Assembly: GCF_029945895.1 (NCBI RefSeq)
Contig: NZ_JAQSDL010000110.1
Coordinates: forward strand, 47,967-111,966
Origin: Polaromonas sp.
GTDB taxonomy: Bacteria > Pseudomonadota > Gammaproteobacteria > Burkholderiales > Burkholderiaceae_C
DNA: 64,000 nt
Direction of reading: 5' to 3'
Shown here: in pieces, positions 1 through 10,055 of the stretch
How the letters are laid out: the number at the start of each line of letters is the position of its first letter
Position numbering within the stretch: position 1 is the stretch's first letter
Notes under the pieces: model-generated
Databases searched by the model: none
What the model saw: the letters and a program-made list of their open reading frames with translations, nothing else
Told to the model about the DNA's origin: nothing
Position numbers and translations under genes: made by a program

Positions 1-232
1 GGGGCCAGGCGGTGCACAGCCGGACCCAATGAAGACTTCGTTTGGTTATATCGGCGCGGAAACCTTTACCCGCCAGCGACAGGCTCCGGGTCAGGGGCAA
101 CGTCGCGGTGGCGGGGGCGGGGGCGGGGGCGGCGGCGGCGGTAGCACTCCGGGGCCGCGCCGCAGTGGCGGTGGCGGTGGAAACCGCGGCGGAAACCGCA
201 GTGGGGGCGGTAACCGCGGCGGAAACCGGTAA
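1..232 (+). CDS. C-terminal tail of a probable RluB-type 23S rRNA pseudouridine synthase (5' end outside window)
   Basis: The reading frame is open from the first bases and ends with TAA at 230-232. The visible part has a short ordered stretch (PMKTSFGYIGAETFTRQRQ) followed by about 40 residues of low-complexity Gly/Arg/Asn repeats (GGN-R type) encoded by GGC/GGG runs. From memory, betaproteobacterial RluB proteins end in this way, with a 'MKTS-GYIG' segment and then a disordered glycine/arginine-rich tail of the kind that contacts RNA. RluB would make pseudouridine in the large ribosomal subunit. The catalytic domain is not in view, so the identity is an inference. A Gly/Arg-rich RNA helicase or other RNA-binding protein is the alternative. 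Confidence 0.5.
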   Translation, partial: GPGGAQPDPMKTSFGYIGAETFTRQRQAPGQGQRRGGGGGGGGGGGGSTPGPRRSGGGGGNRGGNRSGGGNRGGNR

Positions 233-343
233 CTGCCCGGCGTATCCCAACGCGCTTTGTTCAAAGGACATTGCCCGCGGGTTAAAATCAGAGGCTTTAT
301 TCGATTTGAATAAATCCCAGAAAATCAAGGTTAAGGAAATCTC

Positions 344-769
344 ATGGCGATCGAACGCACTCTCTCCATCATCAAACCCGATGCAGTGGCAAAAAATGTC
401 ATTGGTCAAATTTATGCACGTTTTGAGGCCGCCGGCCTGAAAGTGGTTGCTGCCCGCATGGCGCACCTGTCGCGCGGCGAAGCTGAGGCTTTTTATGCAG
501 TGCATAAAGAGCGTCCTTTCTTCAAGGATCTGGTTGAGTTCATGATTTCCGGTCCGGTCATGATTTCCGCCCTGGAAGGCGAAAACGCGATCCTGAAACA
601 CCGCGACCTGATGGGCGCGACAGATCCGAAGAAAGCCGCCGCCGGTACCATTCGTGCCGATTTCGCTGACAGCATTGATGCCAATGCCGTGCATGGCTCC
701 GATGCGGTCGAAACTGCCCAGGTGGAGATCAGTTTCTTCTTCGCGGGCATGAACATCTACTCGCGCTAA
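344..769 (+). CDS. ndk: Nucleoside diphosphate kinase
   Basis: A 141-residue cytosolic enzyme that moves the gamma-phosphate of ATP onto NDPs through a phospho-histidine. The start [12 protein letters not shown], the catalytic histidine in the NAVHGSDA motif (about residue 117) and the family-standard length make this secure. The ATG at 344 has a purine-rich AAGGAAAT Shine-Dalgarno a few bases upstream. The 111-bp gap before it contains AT-rich stretches (around 282-300) that could hold the promoter, but I see no clear -35/-10 pair. rlmN follows 18 bp after the stop, as in many gammaproteobacteria and betaproteobacteria. Confidence 0.98.
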   Translation: MAIERTLSIIKPDAVAKNVIGQIYARFEAAGLKVVAARMAHLSRGEAEAFYAVHKERPFFKDLVEFMISGPVMISALEGENAILKHRDLMGATDPKKAAAGTIRADFADSIDANAVHGSDAVETAQVEISFFFAGMNIYSR

Positions 770-787
770 GGCGCAAGTTTCCCGCAA

Positions 788-1933
788 ATGACCGCCAACC
801 TGCTTGATTACGATCTGGACGGGCTGGCGGCCTTTTGCGAAGGCCTCGGGGAGAAACGCTTCCGGGCCACCCAGCTTTTTCGCTGGATTCACCAGAAAGG
901 CGCGACAGATTTTGCCCAGATGACCGATCTGGCCAAATCGTTGCGTGAAAAACTTCCCGCGTCCGCCCACATCCAGAGCCTGAAGGTGGTGTCACGCCAC
1001 GATTCGGCCGACGGCACCATCAAGTGGCTGTTCGATGTCGGCGCGGGAGATGTCATTGAAACCGTCTTCATTCCCGAGGCCGACCGCGGAACGCTTTGCA
1101 TTTCGTCCCAGGCCGGCTGTGCTGTGGGCTGCCGTTTTTGCTCCACCGGCCACCAGGGCTTCAGCCGCAACCTGACGACAGCCGAGATCATCGGCCAGCT
1201 CTGGTTTGCAGAGCACTTCCTGCGCCAGCATCTGGGCCGGCAGGACCGTGTGGTGTCCAACGTCGTGATGATGGGCATGGGTGAACCCCTGCAGAACTAT
1301 TCCCAGCTGCTGCCGGCCCTGCGCGTCATGCTGGACGACCATGCCTATGGCCTGTCGCGCCGGCGTGTAACGGTTTCGACCTCCGGCGTGGTGCCCATGA
1401 TGGATCGTCTGGCGCATGATTGCCCGGTAGCCCTGGCGGTGTCGCTGCACGCGCCCGAGGACGAGCTGCGAAGCAACCTGGTGCCGCTGAACAAAAAATA
1501 CCCGATCGCCGAATTGCTCGAGGCCTGCGCGCGTTACCAGGCCGCGGCACCGAGGGACTTCATCACCTTCGAGTACTGCATGCTCGACGGCGTCAATGAC
1601 CAGCCCGAACATGCGCACATGCTGGTGGCCTTGATGCGCAAGCATGCAGTCAATGGTTTGTCCTGCAAGTTCAATCTGATTCCTTTCAACCCGTTTCCGG
1701 CATCGGGCCTGAAACGCTCAGGCATGCCGCAGGTGATGGTTTTCGCCAAGGTTCTGATGGATGCCGGCATGGTGACCACCGTGCGAAAAACCCGGGGCGA
1801 TGACATCGACGCCGCCTGTGGCCAGCTCGCCGGCGATGTCCAGGACCGCACCGGTGTGCAGCAGCGCATGGCCACGCAGCGGCAGGGTATGCTCAAGGGC
1901 ATCAAGATTGTCTCCAGAGAGGTCGGTGTATGA
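788..1933 (+). CDS. rlmN: Dual-specificity 23S rRNA/tRNA adenine-C2 methyltransferase RlmN
   Basis: A radical-SAM enzyme of 381 residues that methylates C2 of A2503 in 23S rRNA and A37 in some tRNAs. The 4Fe-4S/SAM motif CAVGCRFC lies near residues 110-117, followed by the GMGEPL motif around residues 160-165. The C-terminal half has the family's methyl-carrying region with conserved cysteines (CGQL, about residue 345). The length is typical. The gene sits between ndk and pilW, and its TGA overlaps the pilW ATG by four bases, which suggests translational coupling. Confidence 0.97.
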   Translation: MTANLLDYDLDGLAAFCEGLGEKRFRATQLFRWIHQKGATDFAQMTDLAKSLREKLPASAHIQSLKVVSRHDSADGTIKWLFDVGAGDVIETVFIPEADRGTLCISSQAGCAVGCRFCSTGHQGFSRNLTTAEIIGQLWFAEHFLRQHLGRQDRVVSNVVMMGMGEPLQNYSQLLPALRVMLDDHAYGLSRRRVTVSTSGVVPMMDRLAHDCPVALAVSLHAPEDELRSNLVPLNKKYPIAELLEACARYQAAAPRDFITFEYCMLDGVNDQPEHAHMLVALMRKHAVNGLSCKFNLIPFNPFPASGLKRSGMPQVMVFAKVLMDAGMVTTVRKTRGDDIDAACGQLAGDVQDRTGVQQRMATQRQGMLKGIKIVSREVGV

Positions 1934-2742
1934 GTCGTGTCCGCAATGTCCTGTTGATGTCTGTCTGCTGGGCGGCCGTGCTGCTCGCCGGGTGTGCCGG
2001 CAAACCGGGTTCCGCTCCTGGCGCCGCGAGCGGGCGCGCGGAGATCATGACGGAGTCGGACGAACCGGACGTTCGCAAGCGGGCGCGCATCCGCCTGGAG
2101 CTGGCCGCCAATTATTTTCAGCAGGGGCAGACCAACGTCGCCCTCGACGAAATCAAGCAGGCCTTGGTGACCGATCCGACCTATGCCGAGGCCTACAACC
2201 TGCGCGCCCTGGTTTATATGCGCATGAATGACAATGTGCTTGCCGAGGACAGTTTCCGCCGGGCCATGACGCTCAATCCGCGGGACGGCGACGTGCTGCA
2301 CAACTATGGCTGGCTGCTCTGCCAGCAAAATCGCTACAGCGAATCGACTGCGTTATTCGCCCGCGCCATTGCCTTGCCCCAGTACGGCGGCCAGGCCAAA
2401 ACACTCATGACGCAGGGGCTTTGTCAGGTGAGGGCGGGGCAGAAAGCGGAGGGTGAGCGGAGCCTGTTGCAATCCTATGAGCTGGACGCCGGTAACCCGG
2501 TCACCGGCTATAACCTGGCCAACCTGCTTTTCCAGCGCGGGGAGTTGGTTCGTGCGCAGTTCTACATCCGCCGTTTGAACAACAGTGATCTGGCCAACGC
2601 CGAAACCTTGTGGCTGGGTATCAAGGTGGAGCGCAGTCTGGGCAACCGCGAGGCGATGCTGCAACTGGCCGATCAGCTTAAAAAGCGCTTCGCCCAGTCA
2701 CGCGAGGCTGCAGCTTACGAACGGGGAGCCTTCAATGACTGA
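1930..2742 (+). CDS. pilW: Type IV pilus biogenesis/stability lipoprotein PilW (PilF)
   Basis: A 270-residue outer-membrane lipoprotein needed for assembly of the PilQ secretin. The signal peptide ends in a lipobox (LLAGC, Cys about residue 22). About six TPR-like helical pairs follow from residue 50 (for example [17 protein letters not shown] and [17 protein letters not shown]). The start overlaps the rlmN stop and its own TGA overlaps the rodZ ATG region, so the three genes are tightly linked. A pilZ gene also lies in this window (55.7-56.1 kb), consistent with a piliated organism. Confidence 0.93.
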   Translation: MSRVRNVLLMSVCWAAVLLAGCAGKPGSAPGAASGRAEIMTESDEPDVRKRARIRLELAANYFQQGQTNVALDEIKQALVTDPTYAEAYNLRALVYMRMNDNVLAEDSFRRAMTLNPRDGDVLHNYGWLLCQQNRYSESTALFARAIALPQYGGQAKTLMTQGLCQVRAGQKAEGERSLLQSYELDAGNPVTGYNLANLLFQRGELVRAQFYIRRLNNSDLANAETLWLGIKVERSLGNREAMLQLADQLKKRFAQSREAAAYERGAFND

Positions 2743-3736
2743 TGTCGACGGCCTGCTGCCGGGCAACGCTGCCATGGCGCAGCGAGACCCGGCGCACCAC
2801 GTCCCGCAGGATCAGGCAGATGGCGGGCCTGCGGTCAGTGCCGGTTCCCTGATCCGGCAGGCACGCGAAGCTGCAGGTCTGCATATCGCCGCACTGGCGG
2901 TGGCTTTGAAGGTGCCGGTCAAAAAGCTCGAAGCCCTGGAAGCGGACCGCCTGGACCTGCTGCCTGATGCCGTGTTCGTACGCGCTCTTGCGGCGAGCGT
3001 CTGTCGCACCCTGAAGATAGATGCGGGTCAGGTGCTGGCGCTGTTGCCACAAACCGGCAAGCCCAATCTCGGGCAGCAGAGTGCGTCCATCAACGCCCCG
3101 TTTCGTTCTCCCGGCGACGGACCCGGGCCCTCCCTGGTGGCCCAGATTTCCAGACCTGCCGTTCTGGCCGGCCTGTTGCTGGTGTTGGGTGCCCTGGTTC
3201 TGATCTTTCTGCCGGCTGTCCAGCAGCCCGGCGTCGCCACGCAGCCAGCGACACCATCACCTGCCATTGCCGATGCACCTTCTGCCCCGTCGGGGGGGCC
3301 GTCAGGGGTTGCCATGGCCAGGACCGAGCTGATCGAGGTGGACAAGCCCGCCGGGGCAGACAGCATGGCTCAGCCCGCTGCTCCTGGCGGCACGGCGCCG
3401 ACGGCCCCTTTACTCGCACCGCGCCTGCCTGTAACCGATCAGGCTGCGGTGGTCATGTCGCCTGCGGTCGCCTCGCCCGCGGTCGCCTCGCCCGAGGCCG
3501 CCGGCATCATCGTGTTCCGGGCCAAAGGGGAGTCGTGGGTCGAAGTGACCGATGCCAGAGGCACGGTGGTTTTGCGTCGTACCCTGGCTGCCGGTGAGGA
3601 GGCGGGAGCATCGGGCGTCCTGCCGCTGGCCGCAGTGGTAGGCCGGGTCGATGCGACGCAGGTCGAGGTGCGGGGCAAGGCCTTTGACCTGGGTGCTGTG
3701 AGCAAAGACAACGTTGCACGTTTTGAGGTGAAGTAG
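2735..3736 (+). CDS. rodZ: RodZ-like cytoskeletal/helix-turn-helix membrane protein
   Basis: A 333-residue protein with an N-terminal Xre-like HTH (about residues 35-100, [20 protein letters not shown]), one transmembrane helix (about residues 138-158, [18 protein letters not shown]), a Pro/Ala-rich periplasmic linker and a C-terminal DUF4115 beta domain ([18 protein letters not shown]). RodZ links MreB filaments to the membrane for rod shape. The ATG at 2735 is chosen because it overlaps the pilW stop and gives the HTH its normal distance from the N-terminus. The stop TAG shares its last G with the GTG start of ispG. Confidence 0.93.
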   Translation: MTDVDGLLPGNAAMAQRDPAHHVPQDQADGGPAVSAGSLIRQAREAAGLHIAALAVALKVPVKKLEALEADRLDLLPDAVFVRALAASVCRTLKIDAGQVLALLPQTGKPNLGQQSASINAPFRSPGDGPGPSLVAQISRPAVLAGLLLVLGALVLIFLPAVQQPGVATQPATPSPAIADAPSAPSGGPSGVAMARTELIEVDKPAGADSMAQPAAPGGTAPTAPLLAPRLPVTDQAAVVMSPAVASPAVASPEAAGIIVFRAKGESWVEVTDARGTVVLRRTLAAGEEAGASGVLPLAAVVGRVDATQVEVRGKAFDLGAVSKDNVARFEVK

Positions 3737-5010
3737 TGGCAGCATGTTTTCCCGTGGAGTCGGCCGCGCCCAAGGCGCGCATGTCGTCCCAGGCGCGTGT
3801 GGTCTGGGGCTCACGTGTGGTCACGGTGGGTGGCGATGCGCCCGTGCGTGTGCAGTCCATGACCAACACCGACACCGTGGACGCGATCGGCACGGCCATC
3901 CAGGTCAAGGAACTGGCCATTGCCGGGTCAGAGATGGTCCGCATCACCGTCAACACACCGGAGGCTGCGGCGCAGGTGCCGTACATCCGCGAACAGCTCG
4001 ACCGTATGGGCATCGACGTGCCGTTGATCGGCGACTTCCATTACAACGGCCACCGCCTGCTGACAGACTACCCGGCCTGTGCCGAGGCGCTGTCCAAGTA
4101 CCGCATCAACCCGGGCAATGTGGGCAAGGGCGACAAACACGACCGGCAGTTCGGGCAGATGATAGAAGCCGCTGTTCGCTGGAACAAACCGGTGCGCATC
4201 GGTGTCAACTGGGGCAGCCTGGACCAGGAACTGCTGGCCGGCCTGATGGACGAAAACAGCCGCCGGGCCCAGCCCTGGGACGCCAAACAGGTGATGTACG
4301 AGGCATTGATCACTTCGGCTCTCGGTTCAGCCGAGCTGGCCGAGCAGATGGGCATGGACAGAAACCAGATCATTCTCTCCTGCAAGGTCAGCGGCGTGCA
4401 GGACCTGATCTCGGTTTACCGTGAACTTTCCAGACGCTCGCGTTATGCGCTGCACCTCGGTCTGACCGAAGCCGGCATGGGGACCAAGGGAACGGTGGCG
4501 TCCACCGCCGCGCTGGCCATCCTGCTGCAGGAGGGCATCGGCGACACCATTCGCGTCTCCCTGACGCCGCAGCCCGGCGAAGCGCGCACCCAGGAAGTGC
4601 TGATTGCCTCGGAAATCCTTCAGGCGCTCGGCCTGCGCAGCTTCGTGCCCAGTGTCACCGCCTGTCCCGGTTGCGGCCGAACGACCAGCACCACTTTCCA
4701 GGAACTGACCAAGGAAATCGACGATTTCCTGCGCGCGCAGATGCCGGTCTGGCGTGCCCGATACCCCGGCGTTGAGAAACTCAAGGTCGCGGTGATGGGC
4801 TGCATCGTCAACGGGCCTGGCGAGAGCAAACACGCCGACATCGGCATCAGCCTGCCCGGATCGGGCGAAGCACCGGCCGCACCGGTGTACATCGATGGTG
4901 AAAAAAGCGTGACCTTGCGCGGCGACCGGATCGCGCAGGAATTCCGGACGATTGTCGAAAACTACATTGAAAAGCGCTTTGGCACGCCAGCCGTTGCCCA
5001 GATCGCCTGA
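3736..5010 (+). CDS. ispG: 4-hydroxy-3-methylbut-2-en-1-yl diphosphate synthase (flavodoxin/ferredoxin)
   Basis: A penultimate enzyme of the MEP isoprenoid pathway that converts MEcPP to HMBPP with a 4Fe-4S cluster. The cluster cysteines are visible as CPGCGRTTS (about residues 313-316) and CIVNGPGE (about residue 356). The TIM-barrel N-terminus begins [19 protein letters not shown]. At 424 residues with the GTG start at 3736 it matches betaproteobacterial homologues. The GTG uses the last base of the rodZ stop codon. A shorter alternative is the ATG at 3781. hisS follows after 9 bp. Confidence 0.97.
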   Translation: MAACFPVESAAPKARMSSQARVVWGSRVVTVGGDAPVRVQSMTNTDTVDAIGTAIQVKELAIAGSEMVRITVNTPEAAAQVPYIREQLDRMGIDVPLIGDFHYNGHRLLTDYPACAEALSKYRINPGNVGKGDKHDRQFGQMIEAAVRWNKPVRIGVNWGSLDQELLAGLMDENSRRAQPWDAKQVMYEALITSALGSAELAEQMGMDRNQIILSCKVSGVQDLISVYRELSRRSRYALHLGLTEAGMGTKGTVASTAALAILLQEGIGDTIRVSLTPQPGEARTQEVLIASEILQALGLRSFVPSVTACPGCGRTTSTTFQELTKEIDDFLRAQMPVWRARYPGVEKLKVAVMGCIVNGPGESKHADIGISLPGSGEAPAAPVYIDGEKSVTLRGDRIAQEFRTIVENYIEKRFGTPAVAQIA

Positions 5011-5019
5011 CGGATATCC

Positions 5020-6330
5020 ATGGCTGAAAAACTGACTGCCGTCAAAGGCATGAACGACATATTGCCGCCCGATTCGGCGCGCTGGGAATGGCTGGAGGAC
5101 AAGGTACGCGCGCTGATGGCTCGTTACGCCTACCGCAACATTCGCACGCCCATCGTCGAGCCGACGGCGCTGTTTGTCCGCGGCCTCGGCGAAGTGACCG
5201 ACATCGTTGAAAAAGAGATGTACTCGTTCGACGACAGGCTCAACGGCGAAGCCTTGACCCTGCGCCCCGAAAACACCGCCGGTGTGGTCCGGGCCGTGGC
5301 CGAGCACAGCATGCTTTACGACGGCGGCAAGCGCCTGTACTACATGGGCCCGATGTTCCGGCACGAGCGTCCGCAGCGGGGCCGTTACCGGCAGTTCCAC
5401 CAGATCGGTGCCGAAGCGCTGGGGTTTCCCGGCGCCGAACTCGACGCCGAACTGATCCTGCTGGCCGATGCCTTGTGGAAAGAGCTGGGTCTGACGGACG
5501 TGCGGCTGGAACTCAACAGCCTGGGCCAGCCCGAAGAACGCAGGCAACACCGCGGGGCGCTGATCAGCTATTTTGAGACCAACGCCGACCAGCTCGACGA
5601 AGAAGCCAGACGTCGCTTGCACAGCAACCCGCTGCGCATCCTGGACACGAAAAATCCAAAGATGCAGACTCTGGTGGAAGCTGCGCCGCGGTTGATTGAT
5701 TTTCTGGGCGAGGCATCGCTGGCCCATTTCAGCAGCGTCAAGGCCATTCTCGAGGCCAACGGCATCGCCTACAGCATCAACCCTCGGCTGGTGCGCGGCA
5801 TGGACTACTACAACCTGACGGTGTTCGAGTTCATCACTGACAGCCTGGGTTCGCAGGGCACGATCTGCGGCGGTGGCCGTTACGACTACCTGATCGAGCA
5901 GATCGGTGGCAAGGCTGCGCCTGCCGTGGGCTGGGCGCTGGGCGTGGAGCGGGTGCTGGAGCTGATCAGGGAGCAGGGAGGCGCTACCGACCTGCCGGTG
6001 CCGGATGCCTACGCGATTGTTCCCGAAGCGTCGGCTTTGCCCGTGGTGCTGAAAACCCTGCAGGCCTTGCGCGCCGTGGGCGTCAGCGTGCAGATGCATG
6101 CGGCCTCCGGCGCCAGCGCTGACGGCATGGGCAGCATGAAATCCCAGTTCAAGAAGGCTGACGCCAGCGGCGCCCGCTTCGCCCTGATCTTTGGCGCGGC
6201 GGAACTGGCGCAGGGCTGCGTGGCGGTGAAGCCCCTGCGTGGCGAAAAGGTCGAGGCCGCCCAGTCCCAGACCCTGGAGCCGCTGGAGACCGTGGCGCTT
6301 TGGGCGCACGGCCTGCAGGCTGGCGCCTGA
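5020..6330 (+). CDS. hisS: Histidyl-tRNA synthetase
   Basis: A class II aminoacyl-tRNA synthetase of 436 residues that charges tRNA-His. The N-terminus ([19 protein letters not shown]) is the family signature. Motif 2 ([19 protein letters not shown], about residues 110-128), the histidine A motif region ([15 protein letters not shown], about residue 258) and the anticodon-binding domain (from about residue 330) are all present. It lies directly after ispG and before yfgM, the conserved order in this lineage. A second HisS-like protein, hisZ, is encoded at 13.9-15.1 kb and is distinguishable by lost catalytic motifs. Confidence 0.98.
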   Translation: MAEKLTAVKGMNDILPPDSARWEWLEDKVRALMARYAYRNIRTPIVEPTALFVRGLGEVTDIVEKEMYSFDDRLNGEALTLRPENTAGVVRAVAEHSMLYDGGKRLYYMGPMFRHERPQRGRYRQFHQIGAEALGFPGAELDAELILLADALWKELGLTDVRLELNSLGQPEERRQHRGALISYFETNADQLDEEARRRLHSNPLRILDTKNPKMQTLVEAAPRLIDFLGEASLAHFSSVKAILEANGIAYSINPRLVRGMDYYNLTVFEFITDSLGSQGTICGGGRYDYLIEQIGGKAAPAVGWALGVERVLELIREQGGATDLPVPDAYAIVPEASALPVVLKTLQALRAVGVSVQMHAASGASADGMGSMKSQFKKADASGARFALIFGAAELAQGCVAVKPLRGEKVEAAQSQTLEPLETVALWAHGLQAGA

Positions 6331-6381
6331 CAGCGACCCCTACAATCAACACAATTCATTTGGCGGAACCAGCAGAGCTCT

Positions 6382-7092
6382 ATGGCAAAACATCTCGATT
6401 TGGAAGAACAGGAGCAGCTCGACGAGCTGAAGCACTTCTGGAAACAGTATGGCAACCTGATCACCTGGGGCCTGATTGTCATTTTTGGTGCTTTTGCCGC
6501 CTGGAACGGCTACCACTACTGGCAGCGTGACCAGGCCGCCAAGGCGGCCATCATGTACGACGAGGTCGAGCGCGCCGCCCAGTCGGGAGACACCAGCCGG
6601 CTGGATCGCGCTATCGGCGACATGAAAGACCGTTTTGCCGGGACGGCTTTCGCCCAACAGGCCGGCCTGCTGGCGGCCAGGACCTATTACGACAAAGGCA
6701 ACACCGATGCCGCCAAAGCCTCTCTGGGATGGGTGGCCGGCAAGAGCGCAGACGAGGGTTACCAGGCCATTGCCAAGCTGCGTCTGGCGGGTTTGCTGCT
6801 TGAGGCCAAAGCCTACGACGAGGCCTTGCAGCAGCTGAGCGGCGCCTTCCCCAAGGACTTTGTCGCGCTGGCGGCAGATCGCCGCGGCGACGTCCTCGCT
6901 GCACAAGGCAAGAAAAACGAAGCCCGGGCCGAATACGAAAAAGCCTTCAAGGCCATGGATGACCGCACCGAGTACCGGCGCCTGGTCGAAGTCAAACTCA
7001 ATGCGCTCGGGCTGAACCCCTCGGCGGCATTGGCCCCTGCTGCAGCCAACGTTGCAGTTTCTCCCGCGTCCGCCCCGGAGGTCAAGCAGTGA
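6382..7092 (+). CDS. yfgM: YfgM/TPR_21 family ancillary SecYEG translocon subunit
   Basis: A 236-residue membrane-anchored protein: a charged cytosolic N-terminus (HLDLEEQEQLDELKHFWKQYG), one transmembrane helix (about residues 28-48, ITWGLIVIFGAFAAWNGYHYW) and a periplasmic TPR-like domain with repeating alanine-rich helices. YfgM works with PpiD near SecYEG and hands substrates to periplasmic chaperones. Its position between hisS and bamB is conserved. The C-terminal 30 residues are Ala/Pro-rich and look disordered. The TGA overlaps the GTG of bamB by four bases. Confidence 0.93.
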   Translation: MAKHLDLEEQEQLDELKHFWKQYGNLITWGLIVIFGAFAAWNGYHYWQRDQAAKAAIMYDEVERAAQSGDTSRLDRAIGDMKDRFAGTAFAQQAGLLAARTYYDKGNTDAAKASLGWVAGKSADEGYQAIAKLRLAGLLLEAKAYDEALQQLSGAFPKDFVALAADRRGDVLAAQGKKNEARAEYEKAFKAMDDRTEYRRLVEVKLNALGLNPSAALAPAAANVAVSPASAPEVKQ

Positions 7093-8243
7093 TTTTCAAG
7101 TCTTTTCGGCCTCTGGCCCATACGTTGAAAGCGCCTGCAGCTATCTTTTTGGTAGCATTATTGGCCGGCTGCTCGATGTTCAGCAGCTCCGTCAAAAAGC
7201 CGCAGCCGGCAGAGTTGCAGCCCGTGATGGCACTGGTGCCGGCCAAACAGGTCTGGACCGCCCGCATCGGCGAGGTTTCTTTCCCGCTCCAGGTGAATGT
7301 CTCGGGCGATACCGTGGTGGTAGCAAGCACCGACGGCACCGTGGTGGCGCTGGACGCGCGCAGCGGCCGTGACTTCTGGCGCACCAATGTTGGCGCACCG
7401 ATCGCCGCCGGCGTGGGCAGCGACGGCAAGGTCGCTGCTGTGGTCACCCGGACCAACGAAGTGGTGGCCGTGTCGGGTGGCAAGGAAATCTGGCGCCAGA
7501 AACTTGCGGCTCAGGCCTTCACCGCACCTTTTGTGGCCGGTGGCCGGGTGTTTGTGCTCGCGGCCGACCGTTCGGTCAATGCCTTTGACGGCCAGACCGG
7601 GCGCAAGCTCTGGTCCCAGCAGCGTCCCAGCGAACCGCTGGTGCTGCGCCAGTCGGGTGTCATGCTGGCTGTCGGCGACACACTGGTGGTGGGCCTGGCC
7701 GGCCGCCTGACCGGACTCAATCCGCTCAATGGCAGCATCCGCTGGGAGGCCCCGATTGCTTCGCCCCGCGGCATCAATGACGTGGAGCGCCTGGTGGACC
7801 TGGTGGGCACCGTGAGCCGCACCGGCAACACGGTTTGTGCCCGGGCTTTCCAGGCCAGCGTTGGCTGTGTGGATGCCCAGCGCGGCGTGCTGCTCTGGAC
7901 CAAACCCGCCAATGGCGCGCAGGGCGTCGATGGCGACGACAGCCTGGTGTTTGGCACCGAAGCCGACGGCAAGGTTCTGGCCTGGCGCCGCAGCGACGGC
8001 GAGAGCGGCTGGAGCTCGGACAGCCTGCGTTACCGCAGCCTGAGCGCGCCGCTGGTGGTGGGCCGCTCCATCGCCATTGGAGACTCTGCCGGTTTTGTGC
8101 ATCTATTGTCCCGCGCGGACGGCTCGCCGCTGAACCGCCTCGTGACCGACGGCTCGCCAGTGGCAGCCACCCCGGTGCTGGCCGGCAATATCCTGGTGGC
8201 TGTCACCCGTTCAGGCGCTGTTTTCGGCTTTGCGCCTGAATAA
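7089..8243 (+). CDS. bamB: Outer membrane assembly lipoprotein BamB
   Basis: A 384-residue lipoprotein of the BAM complex that inserts beta-barrel proteins. A lipobox LLAGCS (Cys about residue 28) follows a basic n-region. The rest consists of PQQ-like beta-propeller blades, seen as repeated TGRKLWSQ, NGSIRWEAP and RGVLLWTKP motifs. The start is GTG at 7089, overlapping yfgM. Bases 7126-7159, which encode the hydrophobic core of the signal peptide, match a dispersed palindromic repeat found elsewhere in the window. A GC-rich extragenic repeat begins directly at the stop codon. Confidence 0.96.
   Translation: MIFKSFRPLAHTLKAPAAIFLVALLAGCSMFSSSVKKPQPAELQPVMALVPAKQVWTARIGEVSFPLQVNVSGDTVVVASTDGTVVALDARSGRDFWRTNVGAPIAAGVGSDGKVAAVVTRTNEVVAVSGGKEIWRQKLAAQAFTAPFVAGGRVFVLAADRSVNAFDGQTGRKLWSQQRPSEPLVLRQSGVMLAVGDTLVVGLAGRLTGLNPLNGSIRWEAPIASPRGINDVERLVDLVGTVSRTGNTVCARAFQASVGCVDAQRGVLLWTKPANGAQGVDGDDSLVFGTEADGKVLAWRRSDGESGWSSDSLRYRSLSAPLVVGRSIAIGDSAGFVHLLSRADGSPLNRLVTDGSPVAATPVLAGNILVAVTRSGAVFGFAPE
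7126..7159 (-). repeat. Partial copy of the bipartite palindromic element inside bamB
   Basis: On the minus strand this reads TGCTACC-AAAAA-GATAGCTG, then CAG and GCGC, which is the 5' half of the dispersed element described at 19701-19760. It lies in frame within the bamB signal-peptide coding sequence. The 3' terminator-like half is not recognisable here. Confidence 0.6.
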
Positions 8244-8336
8244 TGGCCCCCACGCTCGTCACTTCGTGTAAGTCGCTGCCCCCCGCGGGGGCGCTGCGCC
8301 CGCGGCCCGGCGAAGCCGGTTCCGCGGCCCCGGCTT
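8243..8336 (-). repeat. GC-rich extragenic repeat, copy 1 of 3
   Basis: A ~92-bp sequence between bamB and der with inverted-repeat cores (CCCCCCGCGGGGGC; GCCCGGCGAAGCCGG). Its reverse complement matches 57950-58042 at about nine of ten positions by eye. A shorter relative lies at 60087-60160. It starts at the last base of the bamB stop codon and could form strong hairpins in RNA. The remaining ~55 bp to der hold no other visible feature. Confidence 0.8.
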
Positions 8337-8391
8337 GTGAAGAGGGGTTCCTCCCGCTTGTCACTTCCCTGCCTCTTTTGATCGTTATTTC

Positions 8392-9735
8392 GTGAAACCT
8401 GTTATCGCCCTGGTCGGTCGCCCCAATGTGGGCAAATCGACGATTTTCAACCGCCTGACCAAGTCGCGTGATGCGATCGTGGCCGACTATGCCGGCCTGA
8501 CGCGGGACCGCCACTACGGCAATGGCCATCTGGGCGCGCAGGAGTTCATCGTGATCGACACCGGCGGCTTCGAGCCCAAGGCCGTCGATGGCATCTACAA
8601 GGAAATGGCCAAGCAGACCCGGCAGGCGGTGGCTGAAGCCGACGTCGTGGTGTTTGTGGTTGATGCACGCGCCGGGGTTAATGCCCAGGACCACGAGATC
8701 GCCAAGTACCTGCGCAAGCTGGGCAAGCCGACGGTGCTGACCGCCAACAAGGCCGAAGGCATGACCGAGGGCGTGCAGCTGTCCGAGTTTTTCGAGCTCG
8801 GGCTGGGTGAGGTCCTGCCGGTGTCGGCCTCGCACGGGCAGGGCATGCGCACGCTGGTCGATATGGCCCTGCAGCCCCTGAATCTGCCGGATCCGGACCT
8901 GGAGGGCGAGCCAAGCGACCCGACGGTGATCAAGCTGGCGGTGGCGGGTCGGCCCAATGTAGGCAAATCGACGCTGATCAACACCTGGCTGGGCGAAGAG
9001 CGCCTGGTGGCGTTTGACCAGCCGGGCACCACGCGCGATGCCATTTCGGTACCCTTCGAGCGCGGCGGGCAGAAATTCGAGCTGATCGACACCGCCGGGC
9101 TGCGCCGCAAGGGCAAGGTGTTCGAGGCGATTGAAAAGTTCTCGGTGGTCAAGACCCTGCAGGCCATCGAAAGCGCCAATGTGGTGCTGCTGTTGCTGGA
9201 CGCGACCCAGGGCGTGACCGACCAGGACGCCCACATTGCCGGCTACATCCTGGAAAGCGGGCGCGCGGTGGTGCTGGCCGTCAACAAGTGGGATGCGGTG
9301 GACGCCTACCAGAAGGAAATCCTGCAGCGCTCCATCGAAACGCGGCTGTCCTTCCTGAAGTTCGCCACCATCCACAATATTTCGGCCATCAAACGCCAGG
9401 GCCTGGGCCCGGTCTGGAAGTCGATTGTCCAGGCCCACGCCTCGGCCAACCGCAAGATGTCCACGCCGGTGCTGACCCGCCTGCTGCTGGAAGCCGTGCA
9501 GTTCCAGAGCCCGCAGCGGGCCGGCATGTTCCGCCCCAAGCTGCGTTATGCGCACCAGGGCGGCATGAACCCGCCCATCATCATTGTTCACGGCAATTCG
9601 CTCGAACACGTCACCGACGCCTACAAGCGTTTTCTGGAAGGGCGCTTCCGCAAGGAGTTCGATCTGGTGGGCACGCCGTTGCGCATCCAGATGAAGTCGT
9701 CCAGCAACCCCTATGCGGACAAAGATTCCACTTAG
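8392..9735 (+). CDS. der: GTPase Der (EngA), ribosome assembly
   Basis: An essential tandem GTPase of 447 residues needed for maturation of the 50S subunit. Two complete G domains are visible. G1 has [11 protein letters not shown] (residues 8-18) and a DTGG motif. G2 has [11 protein letters not shown] (about residues 184-194), DTAG and NKWD (about residues 301-304). A C-terminal KH-like domain ends the protein ([14 protein letters not shown] onward). The start is GTG at 8392 (MKPVIALVG). It follows bamB in the usual order and precedes hfq. Confidence 0.98.
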   Translation: MKPVIALVGRPNVGKSTIFNRLTKSRDAIVADYAGLTRDRHYGNGHLGAQEFIVIDTGGFEPKAVDGIYKEMAKQTRQAVAEADVVVFVVDARAGVNAQDHEIAKYLRKLGKPTVLTANKAEGMTEGVQLSEFFELGLGEVLPVSASHGQGMRTLVDMALQPLNLPDPDLEGEPSDPTVIKLAVAGRPNVGKSTLINTWLGEERLVAFDQPGTTRDAISVPFERGGQKFELIDTAGLRRKGKVFEAIEKFSVVKTLQAIESANVVLLLLDATQGVTDQDAHIAGYILESGRAVVLAVNKWDAVDAYQKEILQRSIETRLSFLKFATIHNISAIKRQGLGPVWKSIVQAHASANRKMSTPVLTRLLLEAVQFQSPQRAGMFRPKLRYAHQGGMNPPIIIVHGNSLEHVTDAYKRFLEGRFRKEFDLVGTPLRIQMKSSSNPYADKDST

Positions 9736-9803
9736 GACTACAGGCGCGGTCAATCGGCTGTGGTAAGGTGAAGTCCTACCAACTCTTGAACACGGAAAAT
9801 ATC

Positions 9804-10055
9804 GTGAGCAACAACAAAGGTCAGCTCTTGCAGGACCCTTTTCTCAATACTTTGCGCCGTGAGCATGTGCCGGTGTCGATTTACCTCGTCAACGGCATCA
9901 AGCTTCAGGGTCAGATCGAATCTTTCGATCAGTACGTGGTCCTGCTGCGCAACACCGTCACCCAGATGGTCTACAAACACGCCATTTCGACCATCGTTCC
10001 CGGTCGTGCAGTCAATTTCGCTGCTGCAGAATCCCAAGAAAGCCCAGCCAGCTGA
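9804..10055 (+). CDS. hfq: RNA chaperone Hfq
   Basis: An 83-residue Sm-like hexameric protein that pairs small RNAs with mRNAs. The GTG start at 9804 gives the canonical N-terminus [19 protein letters not shown]. The Sm1 motif ([20 protein letters not shown]) and the Sm2 motif ([10 protein letters not shown]) are intact. The C-terminal tail is short, as in other betaproteobacteria. The stop TGA at 10053-10055 is embedded in CTGA, and the CTG is the probable start of hflX. This suggests coupled translation. Confidence 0.98.
   Translation: MSNNKGQLLQDPFLNTLRREHVPVSIYLVNGIKLQGQIESFDQYVVLLRNTVTQMVYKHAISTIVPGRAVNFAAAESQESPAS

Noticed and set aside
100..232. GGN/GGC repeats considered as a non-coding microsatellite
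   Set aside because: They keep the reading frame and encode a Gly/Arg/Asn tail typical of RNA-binding proteins.
42..440. A 132-residue frame across the start of the window and into ndk
   Set aside because: It is an out-of-frame reading of the glycine-coding GGN repeats of the upstream gene and overlaps ndk; the real genes explain the sequence.
4327..6309. A 660-residue minus-strand frame opposite ispG and hisS
   Set aside because: Antisense shadow of two well-conserved genes with high GC at third positions; no recognisable domain.
8203..9753. A 516-residue minus-strand frame opposite der
   Set aside because: Antisense to the highly conserved Der GTPase; caused by codon bias.
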